Notes: a model not told the origin generated them from the letters alone. Numbered from the stretch's first letter, positions 24,600 through 34,173 are shown. The stretch is DNA of 64,000 nt from Parahaliea mediterranea (GCF_003402235.1 NZ_QEWO01000004.1:434001-498000); one strand, 5' to 3'. Program-made: numbers and translations.

Positions 24600-25667
24600 C
24601 TACTCTTCCTCGTCGTAGTGCCATTGTGCCGGATCGCTGATGAAGACCGCGCCGCCCGCCGGCGGTGGCTCCTCGCCGGTTTGCGGCGCCGGCACCGGGA
24701 CGGGTGCCGGCTCAGCGACCGGCGCAGCCTCAGCGGCGGCGGGGAGCACTTCAGTCTGCCCGGAGTGCACCGGCGGCGGGCTTGATGATGCAACGGGGTC
24801 GACGGGCGTAGCCGGCGTATCGGCCGGCAAAATCGGACCCTCCCTCACAAACACGATCGCCGGGTGCTCCACTGGTGGAGTCGCCGTCGGGGCTTCGCCG
24901 GGGGCTTCGGCGGGGGTTTCAGCGGGGGTCTCAGCAATCGCGTCGGCGGGCACCGAGGTGAACTCGGTATCAATCACTGTTTCGGCCGGGCTTGCAGGCG
25001 CTTCCGGCACACCCGGTTCGGATTCAGCCAGTACGGGCATGTCCGATGGGGTTTCCGATGGGTTTGCTGATGGGGGTTCCGATAGGGTTTCCGATTGAGG
25101 CTCCGCCGCTTCGGGCGCCGGGCTCAGCGCAACGGCGCTTTGCGGTGGGGCCGGTTGCAGCTCTTGCAGGCGGTTGCTGACGGCGGCGAAGAAGCGCCGG
25201 TAGAAGGCCGCGTCTGCAATGGTGTCTTCGGACACTTTGACCAGCGAATCGGCGCTCTGGCCGATGGGCAGGGAAATCGACCCCACTGCACTGACGCCGA
25301 CACTGGCGGAACTGCTGCTTTTCTTCAGGGCATAGGTGGTCAACAGGCCGGTGGCGAACACCGTGCTGCCGGTGGCCTCGGGCAGGCAGACAATGTTCAT
25401 CTCGATAAAGGTGTTGGGGCTATCGTCCCGCTGCACCGCCTTGCGCGCCTTGAAGCTTTCGCTGCTCACCGAATCCGGCAGGTAGCCCTGCCCCAACAAC
25501 ACCCGGCGGGCGCTTTCGCAGGCGGGCGCAACGCCGCTGTCAACGCGCATCTTGTAGGGGCTGTCGCTGGCGAAGTGCTCGTCGCTGTACACCGCCGGCT
25601 GGCTGCTGCAGGCAGCCAGCAAGGCCACCCATGCGATGAGCAAAGGAATGTAGGTTCTATAGTTCAT
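24600..25667 (-). CDS. DUF2242 lipoprotein with long Pro/Glu/Ala-rich tail
   Basis: The 355-aa product has a lipoprotein signal (LLIAWVALLAAC, lipobox LAAC, then SSQ, so probably sent to the outer membrane). Residues ~25-165 form the DUF2242 domain (ACESARRVLLGQGYLPDSVSSESFKARKAVQRD...FIEMNIVCLPE). Residues ~175-355 are low-complexity, with repeats of the PSETPSD and AETPAETPAEAPGEAP kind, likely an extended periplasmic spacer. Function of the domain is unknown. The start at 25667 (MNYRTY) is chosen because it sets the lipoprotein signal; the longer frame has no support. Confidence 0.8.
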   Translation of the reverse strand: MNYRTYIPLLIAWVALLAACSSQPAVYSDEHFASDSPYKMRVDSGVAPACESARRVLLGQGYLPDSVSSESFKARKAVQRDDSPNTFIEMNIVCLPEATGSTVFATGLLTTYALKKSSSSASVGVSAVGSISLPIGQSADSLVKVSEDTIADAAFYRRFFAAVSNRLQELQPAPPQSAVALSPAPEAAEPQSETLSEPPSANPSETPSDMPVLAESEPGVPEAPASPAETVIDTEFTSVPADAIAETPAETPAEAPGEAPTATPPVEHPAIVFVREGPILPADTPATPVDPVASSSPPPVHSGQTEVLPAAAEAAPVAEPAPVPVPAPQTGEEPPPAGGAVFISDPAQWHYDEEE

Positions 25668-25971
25668 AACGGTACGTGGTAGCGGCCTTTGCCAGCGATA
25701 AAGGCTGGCAGTGTGTGGACGCAGGCTGGTGTTCGAATCCCTGGCTCCGACGATGACTCCAACAATAGCCGACTGGACATTGGGCCTAGTATAAAGCGTG
25801 TACAGGCCGCGGCTGGTAAAACCTGCGACGAATAGTACCAAATTCACGCCGCCGCCCGGCAGCCATCCAAGCCCTGCCGGGGCACAGAAAACGCCCTGTC
25901 CCAGGGTCTTTACACTTCAGGGTCTTTAAACTTCAGGGGCTTTACGCTTCAGGGGCTCAACGCCCGAAGGC
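25668..25971. other. Intergenic region, 304 bp
   Basis: No gene is seen. It contains the promoter side of the DUF2242 gene and, on the right, the 16-nt tandem repeats that follow the methyltransferase stop codon. A stretch at 25731-25753 (GTTCGAATCCCTGGCTCCGA) looks like the T-loop and 3' acceptor of a tRNA, but there is no matching 5' half. Confidence 0.5.
25903..25965. repeat. 16-nt tandem repeat, about 3.5 copies, after the methyltransferase
   Basis: AGGGTCTTTACACTTC (25903), AGGGTCTTTAAACTTC (25919) and AGGGGCTTTACGCTTC (25935) are consecutive 16-nt units, with a partial fourth from 25951. They lie directly 3' of the methyltransferase stop codon on its strand, and each carries extra stop codons in that direction. 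Confidence 0.85.
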
Positions 25972-26616
25972 TCAGGGCCGGCCCAGCAGTATCACGTCGG
26001 CGCCGACCAGCACCAGTTGCGCGCCCTGCTGTGCCGCCCACCAGCGCCAGGTGGTGGCGCTGAAGAAGCACACATGAGTGGGGTCGTTCTTGTAGTGCCA
26101 GCCGGCGAAGGCTTCACGATTACGCACCAGCTTGGTCATCACCCCCAGCCAGCCGCCGGGGCGCAGGCATTGCCAAAGCCGCTCCAGCTCGGCCCCGGGC
26201 CGGTGCAGGTGCTCCACCACTTCGGTGGCGCAGATGAAGTCGTATTCGCCTTGCAGGGCGGCGCCGTTAGGGTAGTAGAACGGGTCGTACAGGGCCACGC
26301 GGTGGCCCGCCTCCTCCAGCATGGCGGCCAGGGCAGGGCCTGGGCCGCAGCCGAAATCCAGGCCCCGGGCAGCCGGCGGCAGGCGCTCCCGCAGTGGTTG
26401 CGCCAGGCGCGACAGGAATCGCCGGTAGAGCGGGTCGTCCACCTGGTTGTCGTGCAGGTCGTACTCGGCTTTCTCCGCTTCGCGATCCAGGTGGAATGCC
26501 GGCGGCACAAACACCAGCGCGCAGCGGGCGCAGCGCAGGTAGGGCCGGCGCCGGTCCTGGTAGAAGGTTTCTGTCGCCGCGCTATCGCAAAGTGGGCAGT
26601 GCAGGGTTTCGCTCAT
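25972..26616 (-). CDS. Class I SAM-dependent methyltransferase with N-terminal zinc ribbon
   Basis: The 214-aa protein begins with a zinc-ribbon-like CPLC...CARC pair (residues 7-36), then a Rossmann methyltransferase domain with motif I LDFGCGPGPAL, the acidic residue of ALYDPF after strand 2 and EVVEHLHRPGAELERLWQCLRPGGWLGVMTKL. The order matches the Methyltransf_23 proteins that carry an N-terminal ribbon. The acceptor is unknown. It is divergent from the peroxiredoxin gene. Confidence 0.85.
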   Translation of the reverse strand: MSETLHCPLCDSAATETFYQDRRRPYLRCARCALVFVPPAFHLDREAEKAEYDLHDNQVDDPLYRRFLSRLAQPLRERLPPAARGLDFGCGPGPALAAMLEEAGHRVALYDPFYYPNGAALQGEYDFICATEVVEHLHRPGAELERLWQCLRPGGWLGVMTKLVRNREAFAGWHYKNDPTHVCFFSATTWRWWAAQQGAQLVLVGADVILLGRP

Positions 26617-26669
26617 CTGCTATGCTTGCCGGCGTTCCATGACAACAACCTCACGCAAGGAGCCACACC

Positions 26670-27149
26670 ATGACTATCAAGGCCGGTGACACCATCCCCG
26701 CTGCAACGCTGAAAACCATGGGCGCCGAAGGCCCCGTGGACATCACCACGGACGAGATCTTCAAGGGCAAGAAAGTCCTGCTGTTCGCCGTGCCCGGCGC
26801 CTTCACCCCGGGCTGTTCCAAGGCCCACCTGCCCGGCTACGTGGTGAACGCCGACAAGATCAAGGCCAAAGGCGTGGACACCATCGCCTGCATGGCGGTG
26901 AACGACGCCTTTGTAATGGACGCCTGGGGCAAGGCCCAGAACGCCGAGGAGCTGCTGATGCTGGGCGATGGCAACGGTGACTTCACCGCCGCCCTGGGGC
27001 TGGAACTGGACGGCACCGGCTTTGGCCTGGGCAAGCGCAGCCAGCGCTTTGCCATGCTGGTGGAAGACGGCACCATCACCCACCTCAACGTGGAGCCGGG
27101 CCCCGGCATCGACGTCAGCTCCGCCGAAACCATGATGGCCCTGCTGTAA
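26670..27149 (+). CDS. Peroxiredoxin (Prx5 type)
   Basis: The 159-aa protein has the Prx5 signature PGAFTPGCSKAHLPGYV with the peroxidatic Cys in TPGCS, plus DGTGFGLGKRSQRFAMLVEDGTI. Prx5 enzymes reduce hydrogen peroxide and organic peroxides with thiol donors. A further Cys (ACMAVND) may or may not resolve the disulfide. The start follows AAGGAG. Stand-alone gene. Confidence 0.95.
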   Translation: MTIKAGDTIPAATLKTMGAEGPVDITTDEIFKGKKVLLFAVPGAFTPGCSKAHLPGYVVNADKIKAKGVDTIACMAVNDAFVMDAWGKAQNAEELLMLGDGNGDFTAALGLELDGTGFGLGKRSQRFAMLVEDGTITHLNVEPGPGIDVSSAETMMALL

Positions 27150-27154
27150 GGCCA

Positions 27155-27760
27155 TTACGCGCTGGCGGGCACCAGCTCCACCCGGCCCGCCAGCCGCTCC
27201 CGATCCGCATCGGTGGCCGGCTTGCCGGTTTCGTAGTAATACATCAGCCCCGCCAGTACCCGGGTTAGCTCCGCCTCCAGGGGCTGACGCGCCGCGATCT
27301 CCCCCAGCCAGCTGCCCAGCGCGCCGAAGGGCATTTCCACCACTATCGCCAGGGTGACCCGGGTGGCCTTATCGGTCAGGGCCTCCATGTGGTAGCGAAA
27401 CTCCGCCCGCTTGAAGGGCGCCATCGGCTCGTCGCCCTTGTGCAGGCGAATCACAAAGCCCTCGCCCTCGTCCCAGGCGATGACGGTTTCCTCCAGGTAG
27501 TTGCTGCCGCTCTGGTAGACCTTGCGCGAGGCCCCCACCCCGGAAGTGTTGGGCGTGGTGATTTCGGTGGCGGTCAGGCCCGGCACGTAGTGGTGGGCCA
27601 CCGACAGGTCGCGCATGCGCTGCCAGGCGGCGGTGTGGGGCACCTCCACCTCGCCGCTGACCACCACTTCAATGGGTTTGCCCGGGCGCATGGCGGCAAC
27701 CGCCATCACCACCACCAGGGCCAGCAGGATCCACAGGACCCACTTCAGTACTTTAGGCAT
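27155..27760 (-). CDS. Membrane-anchored SRPBCC (START-like) family protein
   Basis: The 201-aa protein has one N-terminal membrane helix (VLWILLALVVVMAVAAM) and a START-like domain in which ATEITTPNTSGVGASRKVYQ, YLEETVIAWDEGEGFVIRL and RAEFRYHMEALTDKATRVTLAIVVEMPFG are typical strands. Such domains bind hydrophobic ligands. The start at 27760 lies inside the end of the PqiA-like gene, seven bases after GGGAG, so the two are translationally coupled; ATG at 27766 is an alternative. Confidence 0.78.
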   Translation of the reverse strand: MPKVLKWVLWILLALVVVMAVAAMRPGKPIEVVVSGEVEVPHTAAWQRMRDLSVAHHYVPGLTATEITTPNTSGVGASRKVYQSGSNYLEETVIAWDEGEGFVIRLHKGDEPMAPFKRAEFRYHMEALTDKATRVTLAIVVEMPFGALGSWLGEIAARQPLEAELTRVLAGLMYYYETGKPATDADRERLAGRVELVPASA

Positions 27761-28385
27761 TGGCATACTCCCGACGCACCAGGGCCGAGGCCCCGATGGA
27801 AAACAGACAATAAGCAAGGAAAAACCAGAAGCCCGGCTCCAGCCGCGCTTCCATCATCAGCAGGTCGCCCATCTGACCGGAGGCGGCGCCCGCCATGTAG
27901 GCCACCAGCAGGGCCATCACAAACACATCGGTCATGGACCACTTGCTGAGGGCCGCATTCACAGCCAGCAGGGGCTGGCGCAGCTCACTGCCCAGCGGGG
28001 CCAGGGCAAAAGCCTGCAGCAGCAGCTTGAACACCGGTATCACCAGGCTGAACAGCACAATCAGCAGGGCCACCAGCAGGTTGCCGGTGCCGGCCAGCTC
28101 GTTCACCGTGCCCCAGATGGAGCGGGTGCTGTGGTACACCTCCACCTCGCCCTCGATCTGGTCCAGGCCCAGAAAGCGGGAAAAGGCGCTGAGCATGTTG
28201 CGGCTCTGGTCATCGGCCCCGTCGGCTCCATCGCCGCCGGCCAGTAGGTCAATGCCGAGGTTGGCAAGGTCGGATTTTTCGATACTGCCGCTTAAGGTCA
28301 GCACCGGCTGGGTCACGCCGGGGTACAGCAGGGCGATGGATACTGCCATCAGCAGCAGGGCGACAAGGCCGCGGGATCGGGTCAT
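27753..28385 (-). CDS. Paraquat-inducible protein A (PqiA/LetA) family protein
   Basis: The 210-aa integral membrane protein carries the hallmark KWSMTDVFVMALLVAYMAG and four membrane helices. It corresponds to one PqiA domain; E. coli PqiA has two and works with MCE-domain PqiB in lipid transport between membranes. No MCE protein is encoded nearby. Its partner here may be the START-like protein whose gene it overlaps, which would also fit lipid handling, but that is inference. Confidence 0.85.
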   Translation of the reverse strand: MTRSRGLVALLLMAVSIALLYPGVTQPVLTLSGSIEKSDLANLGIDLLAGGDGADGADDQSRNMLSAFSRFLGLDQIEGEVEVYHSTRSIWGTVNELAGTGNLLVALLIVLFSLVIPVFKLLLQAFALAPLGSELRQPLLAVNAALSKWSMTDVFVMALLVAYMAGAASGQMGDLLMMEARLEPGFWFFLAYCLFSIGASALVRREYANA

Positions 28386-28467
28386 GGCTCCTCCTCAGTG
28401 TGGGGGCATGATACCGAAATGCCGCCGGCGGGGAAGTGCCGGCGGCGGCAGGTGCGCAGGGCCCGGC

Positions 28468-29457
28468 TTACATGGCCGCCGGGTCAAAGTTGGAATAGAA
28501 CTGTGAATACCACTTGCGGAACTTGGCGATGGGGCCGTCGCCGTCGCACAGCACCGGCAGGGGGCGGTAGATTTTGTGCTCCCAGATGGGCTTGTCCTCT
28601 TCCAGCTGGCCGACGATGTTGGCGATGATGGCATCGTTCACGCCGCCGCTTTTCACCTCGCCGTTTACCTTGGGCTGGGTGAAGGCAAAGCGCACGATCA
28701 CGTTTTCCTCGTCGATGGGTGTGGTCAGGCCCATCAGGAAGGTGTCGGCAATGCCCTCGAACTTGGTAAAGCCCTGGCCAGGGCCCTGGGAGCCGGTGTG
28801 AATGGCGCCGTCCACCTCTCCCCGCGGGGTGGGCATTTTGGCGCGCTGGATGCCACGGGAGGTGGGGCCATCGTAGGTGGTTTCCCACTCGGGCATGCTG
28901 GCGGTGCGGTGCACAAACAGGAAGTGAGCCGGGTCGGCGGCGTTTTCCGCCATCTCCTGGGGGTGGGTGGTCAGGTGCCACTCGTAGCGCTTCAGGGGCG
29001 CCCAGTCGTCGCTGTTGGCCTCTTCATGCTCGATCACTTCCCACAGGGGGGCGACGCCGTCCGGGTGGTACCAGGCCCACACCGCCTGGTTCACCTCCAC
29101 CGTGGGGAAGGCCTTCAGGCACTGCTTGCCCTGCACCTTGGGCGGCATGTTGCGGGCGTAGGGCACCTCGGTACACTCGCCGGCGCCGTTGAACTTCCAG
29201 GCGTGGAAGGGGCAGACAATGGATTCGCCCTCGATGCGCCCGCCGCGCTCGCTATTTTCGTGGATACCGTGGCCCAGGTGGGCGCCGAGGTGAGGGCAGT
29301 AGGCTTCCAGCAGCCTGGGCTGGCCGGACTCGGTGCGAAACAGCACCAGCTCCTGGCCAAAGTATTTCACCGCGCGGGATTCACCCACCGCCAGCTCGTC
29401 GGAATAACACACCACGTACCAGCCGTGGGGGATGGGCATGGGATAGCGTTTGCTCAT
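28468..29457 (-). CDS. Rieske non-heme iron oxygenase, KshA-like
   Basis: The 329-aa protein has a Rieske [2Fe-2S] domain (C54-P-H56 and C82-P-F-H85) and a mononuclear iron site (D175-x2-H178-x4-H183 in NAADPAHFLFVH). The sequence style (PIPHGWYVVCYSDELAVGE, EAYCPHLGAHLGHG) is that of the 3-ketosteroid 9-alpha-hydroxylase oxygenase (KshA) and cholesterol-7-desaturase group. A role in sterol or other polycyclic lipid oxidation is inferred. No reductase gene lies beside it. The start at 29457 (MSKRYP) follows AGGGTCG; the longer frame upstream has no support. Confidence 0.85.
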   Translation of the reverse strand: MSKRYPMPIPHGWYVVCYSDELAVGESRAVKYFGQELVLFRTESGQPRLLEAYCPHLGAHLGHGIHENSERGGRIEGESIVCPFHAWKFNGAGECTEVPYARNMPPKVQGKQCLKAFPTVEVNQAVWAWYHPDGVAPLWEVIEHEEANSDDWAPLKRYEWHLTTHPQEMAENAADPAHFLFVHRTASMPEWETTYDGPTSRGIQRAKMPTPRGEVDGAIHTGSQGPGQGFTKFEGIADTFLMGLTTPIDEENVIVRFAFTQPKVNGEVKSGGVNDAIIANIVGQLEEDKPIWEHKIYRPLPVLCDGDGPIAKFRKWYSQFYSNFDPAAM

Positions 29458-29560
29458 GGCAGCGACCCTTTCTATATCAATGATTTTTGTAGGGTTATAG
29501 CCTAGCGCCACCAGCGCCACAAACAATGACGGAATCAGTCAGCACAACTGGCCGTAGCAA

Positions 29561-30946
29561 TCAGGCCAGCAGCAGGTAGCAGGCGGTGCTGATCACCGCC
29601 ACCCCCAGGAAATTGAGGGCCAGCCCCTCCCGCGCCATGCGCGCGGTGCTGATCAGGCCGCTGCCATACACCACCGAATTGGGCGCGGTGGCCACGGGCA
29701 GCATAAAGGCGCAACTGGCGCTCATGGCCGCCGGCACCATCAACAGCATGGGCTCCACGCCCGCCGCCAGGGCCGCCGCCGCCAACACCGGCATCAGCAG
29801 GGTGGTGCTGGCGGTGTTGGAGGTGGCCTCCGTCATGAAGGTCACCAGCAGGCAGATAAGCACCATCAGCAGCCAGGGGCTGAGGTCGGTAAAGCCCGCC
29901 AGCCACTGGCCCAATTCGGCGCTGAGGCCCGAGGCCACAAAACCGCGGGCCAGGCAGATACCGCCGGAAAACAGCAGCAGCACGCCCCAGGGAATACTGG
30001 CGGCGCGCTCCCAGGTGAGCAGTTTGGCGCCTTTGCCATCGGGAATAACAAACATCAGCACCACCGCCAGCAGGGCCACCGAGGCATCGTTGGCGCTGGG
30101 CACATCCAGCCAGGTCCGCCAGCCGCCAAAGGGCTCGGCCCGGGTCATCCAGGCCAGGGCGGTCAGGCCGAACACCAGCAGCACCCGTTTTTCCTCGGTG
30201 CGCCAGGCGCCCACCGCCGGCAGCTCCACCTGCAGCGTTGCCCCCATGCCCCGAGTCAGCACCAGCGCCATCAGCGGCACCATCACCACCACCACCGGCA
30301 CGCCCCAGCTCATCCACTGGCTGAAGGTGACAATCTGGCCGGTCACTTCGGTATACACCTGCATAAAGATGAGATTGGGCGGCGTGCCAATGGGCGTGCC
30401 GAGCCCACCGACGCTGGCGGCGTAGGCCACCCCCAGCAGCAGCGGCACCGCCAGCCGCTCGCGCTGGCGGGCGCCCTCCAGCACCGCCAGCGCCACCGGC
30501 AGCAGCATCAGGGTAGTGGCGGTGTTGGAAATCCACATGCTGAGGCTGGCGGCCGCCACCATAAAACCGAGCACCAGGCGGCGCCCGCTGTGGGCGCCAA
30601 ACAGGCGCACCATGCCAAGGGCAATGCGGCGGTGGGCACCGGAGTGCTCCATCGCCTTGGACAGCAAAAAGCCCCCGAGCAGCAGCAGAATCATGGGCGA
30701 GCCGTAGGCCTGGCCCACCTCCGCCGGGGTCAGCACCCCCAGCAGGGGCAGCAGGGCCAGCGGCAGCAGCGAGGTCACCGGAATGGGCACCGGCTCGAAC
30801 ACCCACCAGATCACGCACCACAGGGCCACCAGAGAAACTATGGCCATGTCCGTGCTGTAGCCTGCGCGCAGCAGCAGCCAGGCCAGCAGGGCCGCCAGCA
30901 GCGGGCCCGCCGGCAGCGTCAGCCGGTGAAGCAGCGCCGGGGTCAT
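29561..30946 (-). CDS. SLC13/DASS family anion:sodium symporter
   Basis: The 461-aa membrane protein has the DASS family motif SNTATTLMLLP (first SNT substrate/sodium site) and the second SNTASTTLLMPV. This class imports dicarboxylates (succinate, malate, fumarate), sulfate or related anions with sodium. About 11-12 membrane helices are visible. The presence of pckA in the window fits growth on C4 acids, but the substrate is not proven. Confidence 0.9.
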   Translation of the reverse strand: MTPALLHRLTLPAGPLLAALLAWLLLRAGYSTDMAIVSLVALWCVIWWVFEPVPIPVTSLLPLALLPLLGVLTPAEVGQAYGSPMILLLLGGFLLSKAMEHSGAHRRIALGMVRLFGAHSGRRLVLGFMVAAASLSMWISNTATTLMLLPVALAVLEGARQRERLAVPLLLGVAYAASVGGLGTPIGTPPNLIFMQVYTEVTGQIVTFSQWMSWGVPVVVVMVPLMALVLTRGMGATLQVELPAVGAWRTEEKRVLLVFGLTALAWMTRAEPFGGWRTWLDVPSANDASVALLAVVLMFVIPDGKGAKLLTWERAASIPWGVLLLFSGGICLARGFVASGLSAELGQWLAGFTDLSPWLLMVLICLLVTFMTEATSNTASTTLLMPVLAAAALAAGVEPMLLMVPAAMSASCAFMLPVATAPNSVVYGSGLISTARMAREGLALNFLGVAVISTACYLLLA

Positions 30947-30996
30947 TGTGCGAGGGTCATCGGGCAGATATCACACGCAGGGGCATTGCGCGGGTG

Positions 30997-32064
30997 TCAC
31001 AAAGCCGGCTCCAGCGGCATCTTCACCAGCCGGTCGCCCGTGTAGGAGCCGACATAGACCGCATCCCCCACCTGCACCGCCACCGTGCCAGCCCCCATCG
31101 GCACACCCTCGTGCCGCAGCAATTCGCGCCGGGCAAGGGTGTCCGGGTCGATCTCCACCACCGCATAGGGCAGCAGGCTGGGCGTGCCGTGGGGCAGGTT
31201 GAGGCTGTCGAACAGCTGCATCAGCGAGCCGTACTGGCTGGCCACCAGCAGCTTGCCCTCGGCGTTCCAGCTGGCGTTGTCGGGTTTGGACACTGACACC
31301 TCGCCGAGCAGCTCGCCGCCGCTCAGGCTGTACTTGGCCACCTTGTTGCCGAGGTACATATTGACGAAGAAGCTGTCGCCGTCCGGGGCGAGAATGATGC
31401 CGTTGGGCAGGCGCCCCTCGGTGTGCGCCAGGGCGCGAAAGCCCGCCTGCGCCTGCCAGTGGTACACCACGCCATTGTTGATGCCGATCACCGCCAGGAA
31501 CAGCTCCCACAACGGCGACTCGGTGGAGGACATGCGGGTGACCAGAAAGCCGCCGTCAGGCAGGCCGGCGACATCGTTGAGGCTGGCATCCCCCGGCGCC
31601 TCGGCGCAGCCGCGCCAGGCCACCCGGGGGCCGTCGGGCCCTGGCAACCACTCGAAGAATTCCACGGATTCGCGGCCGCCATGGTTCACCACCAGCAGCT
31701 GCCAGCGGCCGTCGGCGCGCTGGCTGAGGTCGATGCCGTGGGCCAGCAGGGTCGCCGGCGGGCGGCTGCAGCTGGCATCACCCCACTGGGGCGCGTCTGC
31801 GTCGCTCTCGCGATAGAGGGGGCGCACACTGTGGTCACCAGTATCGAGCAGGAACAGCCCGCCGGGCTCGTGCATCTGGCCAAACACCAGGCCCTCGTCG
31901 CCGGGGGAAGTAACGATATCCTCCGGCGCACTGAGTCCGCACACGGGCTCGATGCCGGCGCGGCTTTCGCAGGGCGTGGGCGCAGGCTGCGCCGCCTGCG
32001 TCACTGGGGCAGCTGAGGTCAGCAGCATTAGAACAAGGCTCAATCCGGGGATAATTCTTATCAT
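30997..32064 (-). CDS. Secreted SMP-30/paraoxonase-like beta-propeller protein
   Basis: The 355-aa protein has a signal peptide (about residues 1-24) and beta-propeller repeats with LLAHGIDLSQ, VVNHGGRESVEFFEWL, SLNDVAGLPDGGFLVTRM and RLPNGIILAPDGDSFFVNMYLGNKVAKYSL. The conserved His, Asn and Asp residues match the calcium site of paraoxonase/SMP-30 lactonases and esterases. It could therefore be a periplasmic lactonase or arylesterase. It precedes the SLC13 gene on the same strand with a 50-bp gap, so hydrolysis and import of a product may be linked. Confidence 0.75.
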   Translation of the reverse strand: MIRIIPGLSLVLMLLTSAAPVTQAAQPAPTPCESRAGIEPVCGLSAPEDIVTSPGDEGLVFGQMHEPGGLFLLDTGDHSVRPLYRESDADAPQWGDASCSRPPATLLAHGIDLSQRADGRWQLLVVNHGGRESVEFFEWLPGPDGPRVAWRGCAEAPGDASLNDVAGLPDGGFLVTRMSSTESPLWELFLAVIGINNGVVYHWQAQAGFRALAHTEGRLPNGIILAPDGDSFFVNMYLGNKVAKYSLSGGELLGEVSVSKPDNASWNAEGKLLVASQYGSLMQLFDSLNLPHGTPSLLPYAVVEIDPDTLARRELLRHEGVPMGAGTVAVQVGDAVYVGSYTGDRLVKMPLEPAL

Positions 32065-32167
32065 GGTCCCTCCATTCCACGGCGCCGCCTATCCTGTCCC
32101 AGGCGCTGGCCGCTGTAAACCCCGGGGCTAGTGGCCCTGTGCCCGAAGCAGTACACTGGCCAGCGTC

Positions 32168-33202
32168 ATGAACACCATTACCCGCAACCTCCCGGAGGCG
32201 CGCTTTCCGGGCCAGCTGGTCGACCGCTTCCAGCGCCGTGTCGACTACCTGCGGCTGTCGGTGACTGACCGCTGTGACTTCCGCTGTGTGTACTGCATGG
32301 CGGAGGACATGACCTTCCTCCCCCGGCGGGAGGTGCTGAGCCTGGAAGAGCTGTTTGAAGTGGCCAGGGTGTTCACCGAGCTCGGCGTTGGCAAGATTCG
32401 CCTCACCGGCGGCGAGCCGCTAGTGCGCCGCGGCATTGTGGATCTGGTGCAGCGCCTGGGCCAGCTCAGCGGCCTGCGGGAGCTGGCCCTGACCACCAAC
32501 GGCTCCCAGCTCGCCAAACTGGCCCCGGCCCTGCGCGAGGCGGGGGTAACCAGCGTGAATATCAGCCTGGACACCCTCAACCCCACGCGCTTTCGTGAAC
32601 TCACCCGCACTGGCGACCTCGATACCGTGCAGCGCGGCATTGAAGCGGCGGTGGCCGCGGGCTTCAGGCGCATCAAGCTCAACGCGGTCATCCTGCGCGG
32701 GCGCAACGACGACGAAGTGCTGACCCTGGTGCGCTACGCCCGCGGGCTGGGTATCGACATCGCCTTTATCGAGGAAATGCCCCTCGGCCAGATTATCGAG
32801 CACGACCGCAGCCTGAGCCTGGCAGACAGCGACAGCCTGCGCCGGCAGATTGACGCCGTCTTCCCCCTCAGCAGCGAGGGCGACCCCCGCGGCAGCGCCG
32901 GCCCGGCGCGCTACTTTCGCATGCACGACAGCCCCAGCCGGGTGGGCTTTATCTCACCCCACAGCAACAACTTCTGCCACCTGTGCAACCGCGTGCGCCT
33001 GACCGTGTCCGGGCGCCTGCTGCTGTGCCTTGGCAACGAGCACTCGGTGGATTTGCGCGCCGTGCTGCGCCAGCAGGGTTATCGCAGCGAACACCTGGCG
33101 GCGGCCATCATTGCCGCCATGGACATCAAGCCCGAACGCCATCACTTCGGCGAGGACGGGGCTACCGAGATTGTCCGCTTCATGAACATGACCGGCGGCT
33201 GA
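32168..33202 (+). CDS. moaA: GTP 3',8-cyclase MoaA
   Basis: The 344-aa radical-SAM enzyme makes (8S)-3',8-cyclo-7,8-dihydroguanosine 5'-triphosphate in molybdenum cofactor synthesis. It has the N-terminal cluster motif [15 protein letters not shown], and the C-terminal cluster [22 protein letters not shown], and ends in the required Gly-Gly. No moaC or other mo genes are next to it. It is followed 22 bp later by a MoxR ATPase gene. Confidence 0.97.
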   Translation: MNTITRNLPEARFPGQLVDRFQRRVDYLRLSVTDRCDFRCVYCMAEDMTFLPRREVLSLEELFEVARVFTELGVGKIRLTGGEPLVRRGIVDLVQRLGQLSGLRELALTTNGSQLAKLAPALREAGVTSVNISLDTLNPTRFRELTRTGDLDTVQRGIEAAVAAGFRRIKLNAVILRGRNDDEVLTLVRYARGLGIDIAFIEEMPLGQIIEHDRSLSLADSDSLRRQIDAVFPLSSEGDPRGSAGPARYFRMHDSPSRVGFISPHSNNFCHLCNRVRLTVSGRLLLCLGNEHSVDLRAVLRQQGYRSEHLAAAIIAAMDIKPERHHFGEDGATEIVRFMNMTGG

Positions 33203-33224
33203 GCAGCCGCAGTAAGGAAGCACT

Positions 33225-34169
33225 TTGCACACCCAGGACTTTCCCCAGCTCGCATCCATCGAGCGCATTGAGCAGGGCTTTGAGGCCCTGGGCTATATCT
33301 GCAGCACCAAGATCGCCACCGCCGTCTTTCTCGCCTTCCAGTTGCGCAAGCCCGTGCTGGTGGAGGGGCCGCCCGGGGTTGGCAAAACCGAGCTGGCCAA
33401 AACCTGCTCGGAGCTGCTGTCGGTGCCCCTGATCCGCCTGCAGTGCTACGAGGGCCTGGACGAAGCCAAGGCCTTGTACGAATGGAAGTACGGCAAACAG
33501 TTGCTGTACACCCAGGTGCTGAAGGAAAAGCTCGGCGACCTGCTGCACGGCGCCAAGGGCCTGGCGGAGTCGGTGGAGCGACTGCACCAGTTTGGCGACA
33601 TTTTCTATTCCGAGGACTTTCTGGAACCGCGCCCCCTGCTGAAGGCCATGCAGCAGGAGCGCGGCGCCATTTTGCTGATCGACGAGGTGGACAAGTCCGA
33701 CTACGAGTTTGAGTCCCTGCTGCTGGAGATTCTCTCGGACTACCAGGTGTCCATCCCCGAGATTGGCACCGTGAAGGCCGACGTGTCGCCCATGGTCTTC
33801 CTCACCAGCAACAACAGTCGCGACATCTCCGACGCCCTCAAGCGCCGCTGCCTGCACCTGTACATCCCCTTCCCCAGCGTGGAGCTGGAAGAGCGCATTG
33901 TGCGCAGCAGAGTGCCCGACATCGACGCCACCCTGCGCCACCAGCTGGTGGCCTTTGTGCACAGCCTGCGCGAGCTGGACCTGAAAAAAGCCCCGGCCAT
34001 TTCCGAGACCCTCGACTGGGCCCGCAGCCTGTTGCTGCTGCACGCCAGTGAACTCGACACAGCACTGGTGCGCTCCACCCTGAACGTGCTGCTGAAGTTC
34101 GAGGACGACATCAACAACGCCGAGTCCGGCCTCGACGAACTGCTGCGCGGCGCAGGCAGCGCCGGCTGA
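33225..34169 (+). CDS. MoxR-family AAA+ ATPase (CoxD-like)
   Basis: The 314-aa ATPase has Walker A GPPGVGKTEL, Walker B ILLIDEVDKSD and the sensor region VFLTSNNSRDISDALKRRCLHLYI. MoxR ATPases work as chaperones in metal-centre or complex assembly together with a VWA partner. The nearest relatives by style are CoxD-type ATPases. The start is TTG at 33225, six bases after AGGAAG, and is the only in-frame candidate that keeps the N-terminal helix. It sits between moaA and a CoxE-like VWA gene, with 4 bp between its stop and the VWA start. Confidence 0.9.
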   Translation: MHTQDFPQLASIERIEQGFEALGYICSTKIATAVFLAFQLRKPVLVEGPPGVGKTELAKTCSELLSVPLIRLQCYEGLDEAKALYEWKYGKQLLYTQVLKEKLGDLLHGAKGLAESVERLHQFGDIFYSEDFLEPRPLLKAMQQERGAILLIDEVDKSDYEFESLLLEILSDYQVSIPEIGTVKADVSPMVFLTSNNSRDISDALKRRCLHLYIPFPSVELEERIVRSRVPDIDATLRHQLVAFVHSLRELDLKKAPAISETLDWARSLLLLHASELDTALVRSTLNVLLKFEDDINNAESGLDELLRGAGSAG

Positions 34170-34173
34170 ACCG

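Noticed and set aside
25725-25757. A tRNA-like 3' end (GTTCGAATCCCTGGCTCCGA)
   Set aside because: The T-stem does not pair well, no 5' acceptor half or anticodon arm is present upstream, and no island borders this site.
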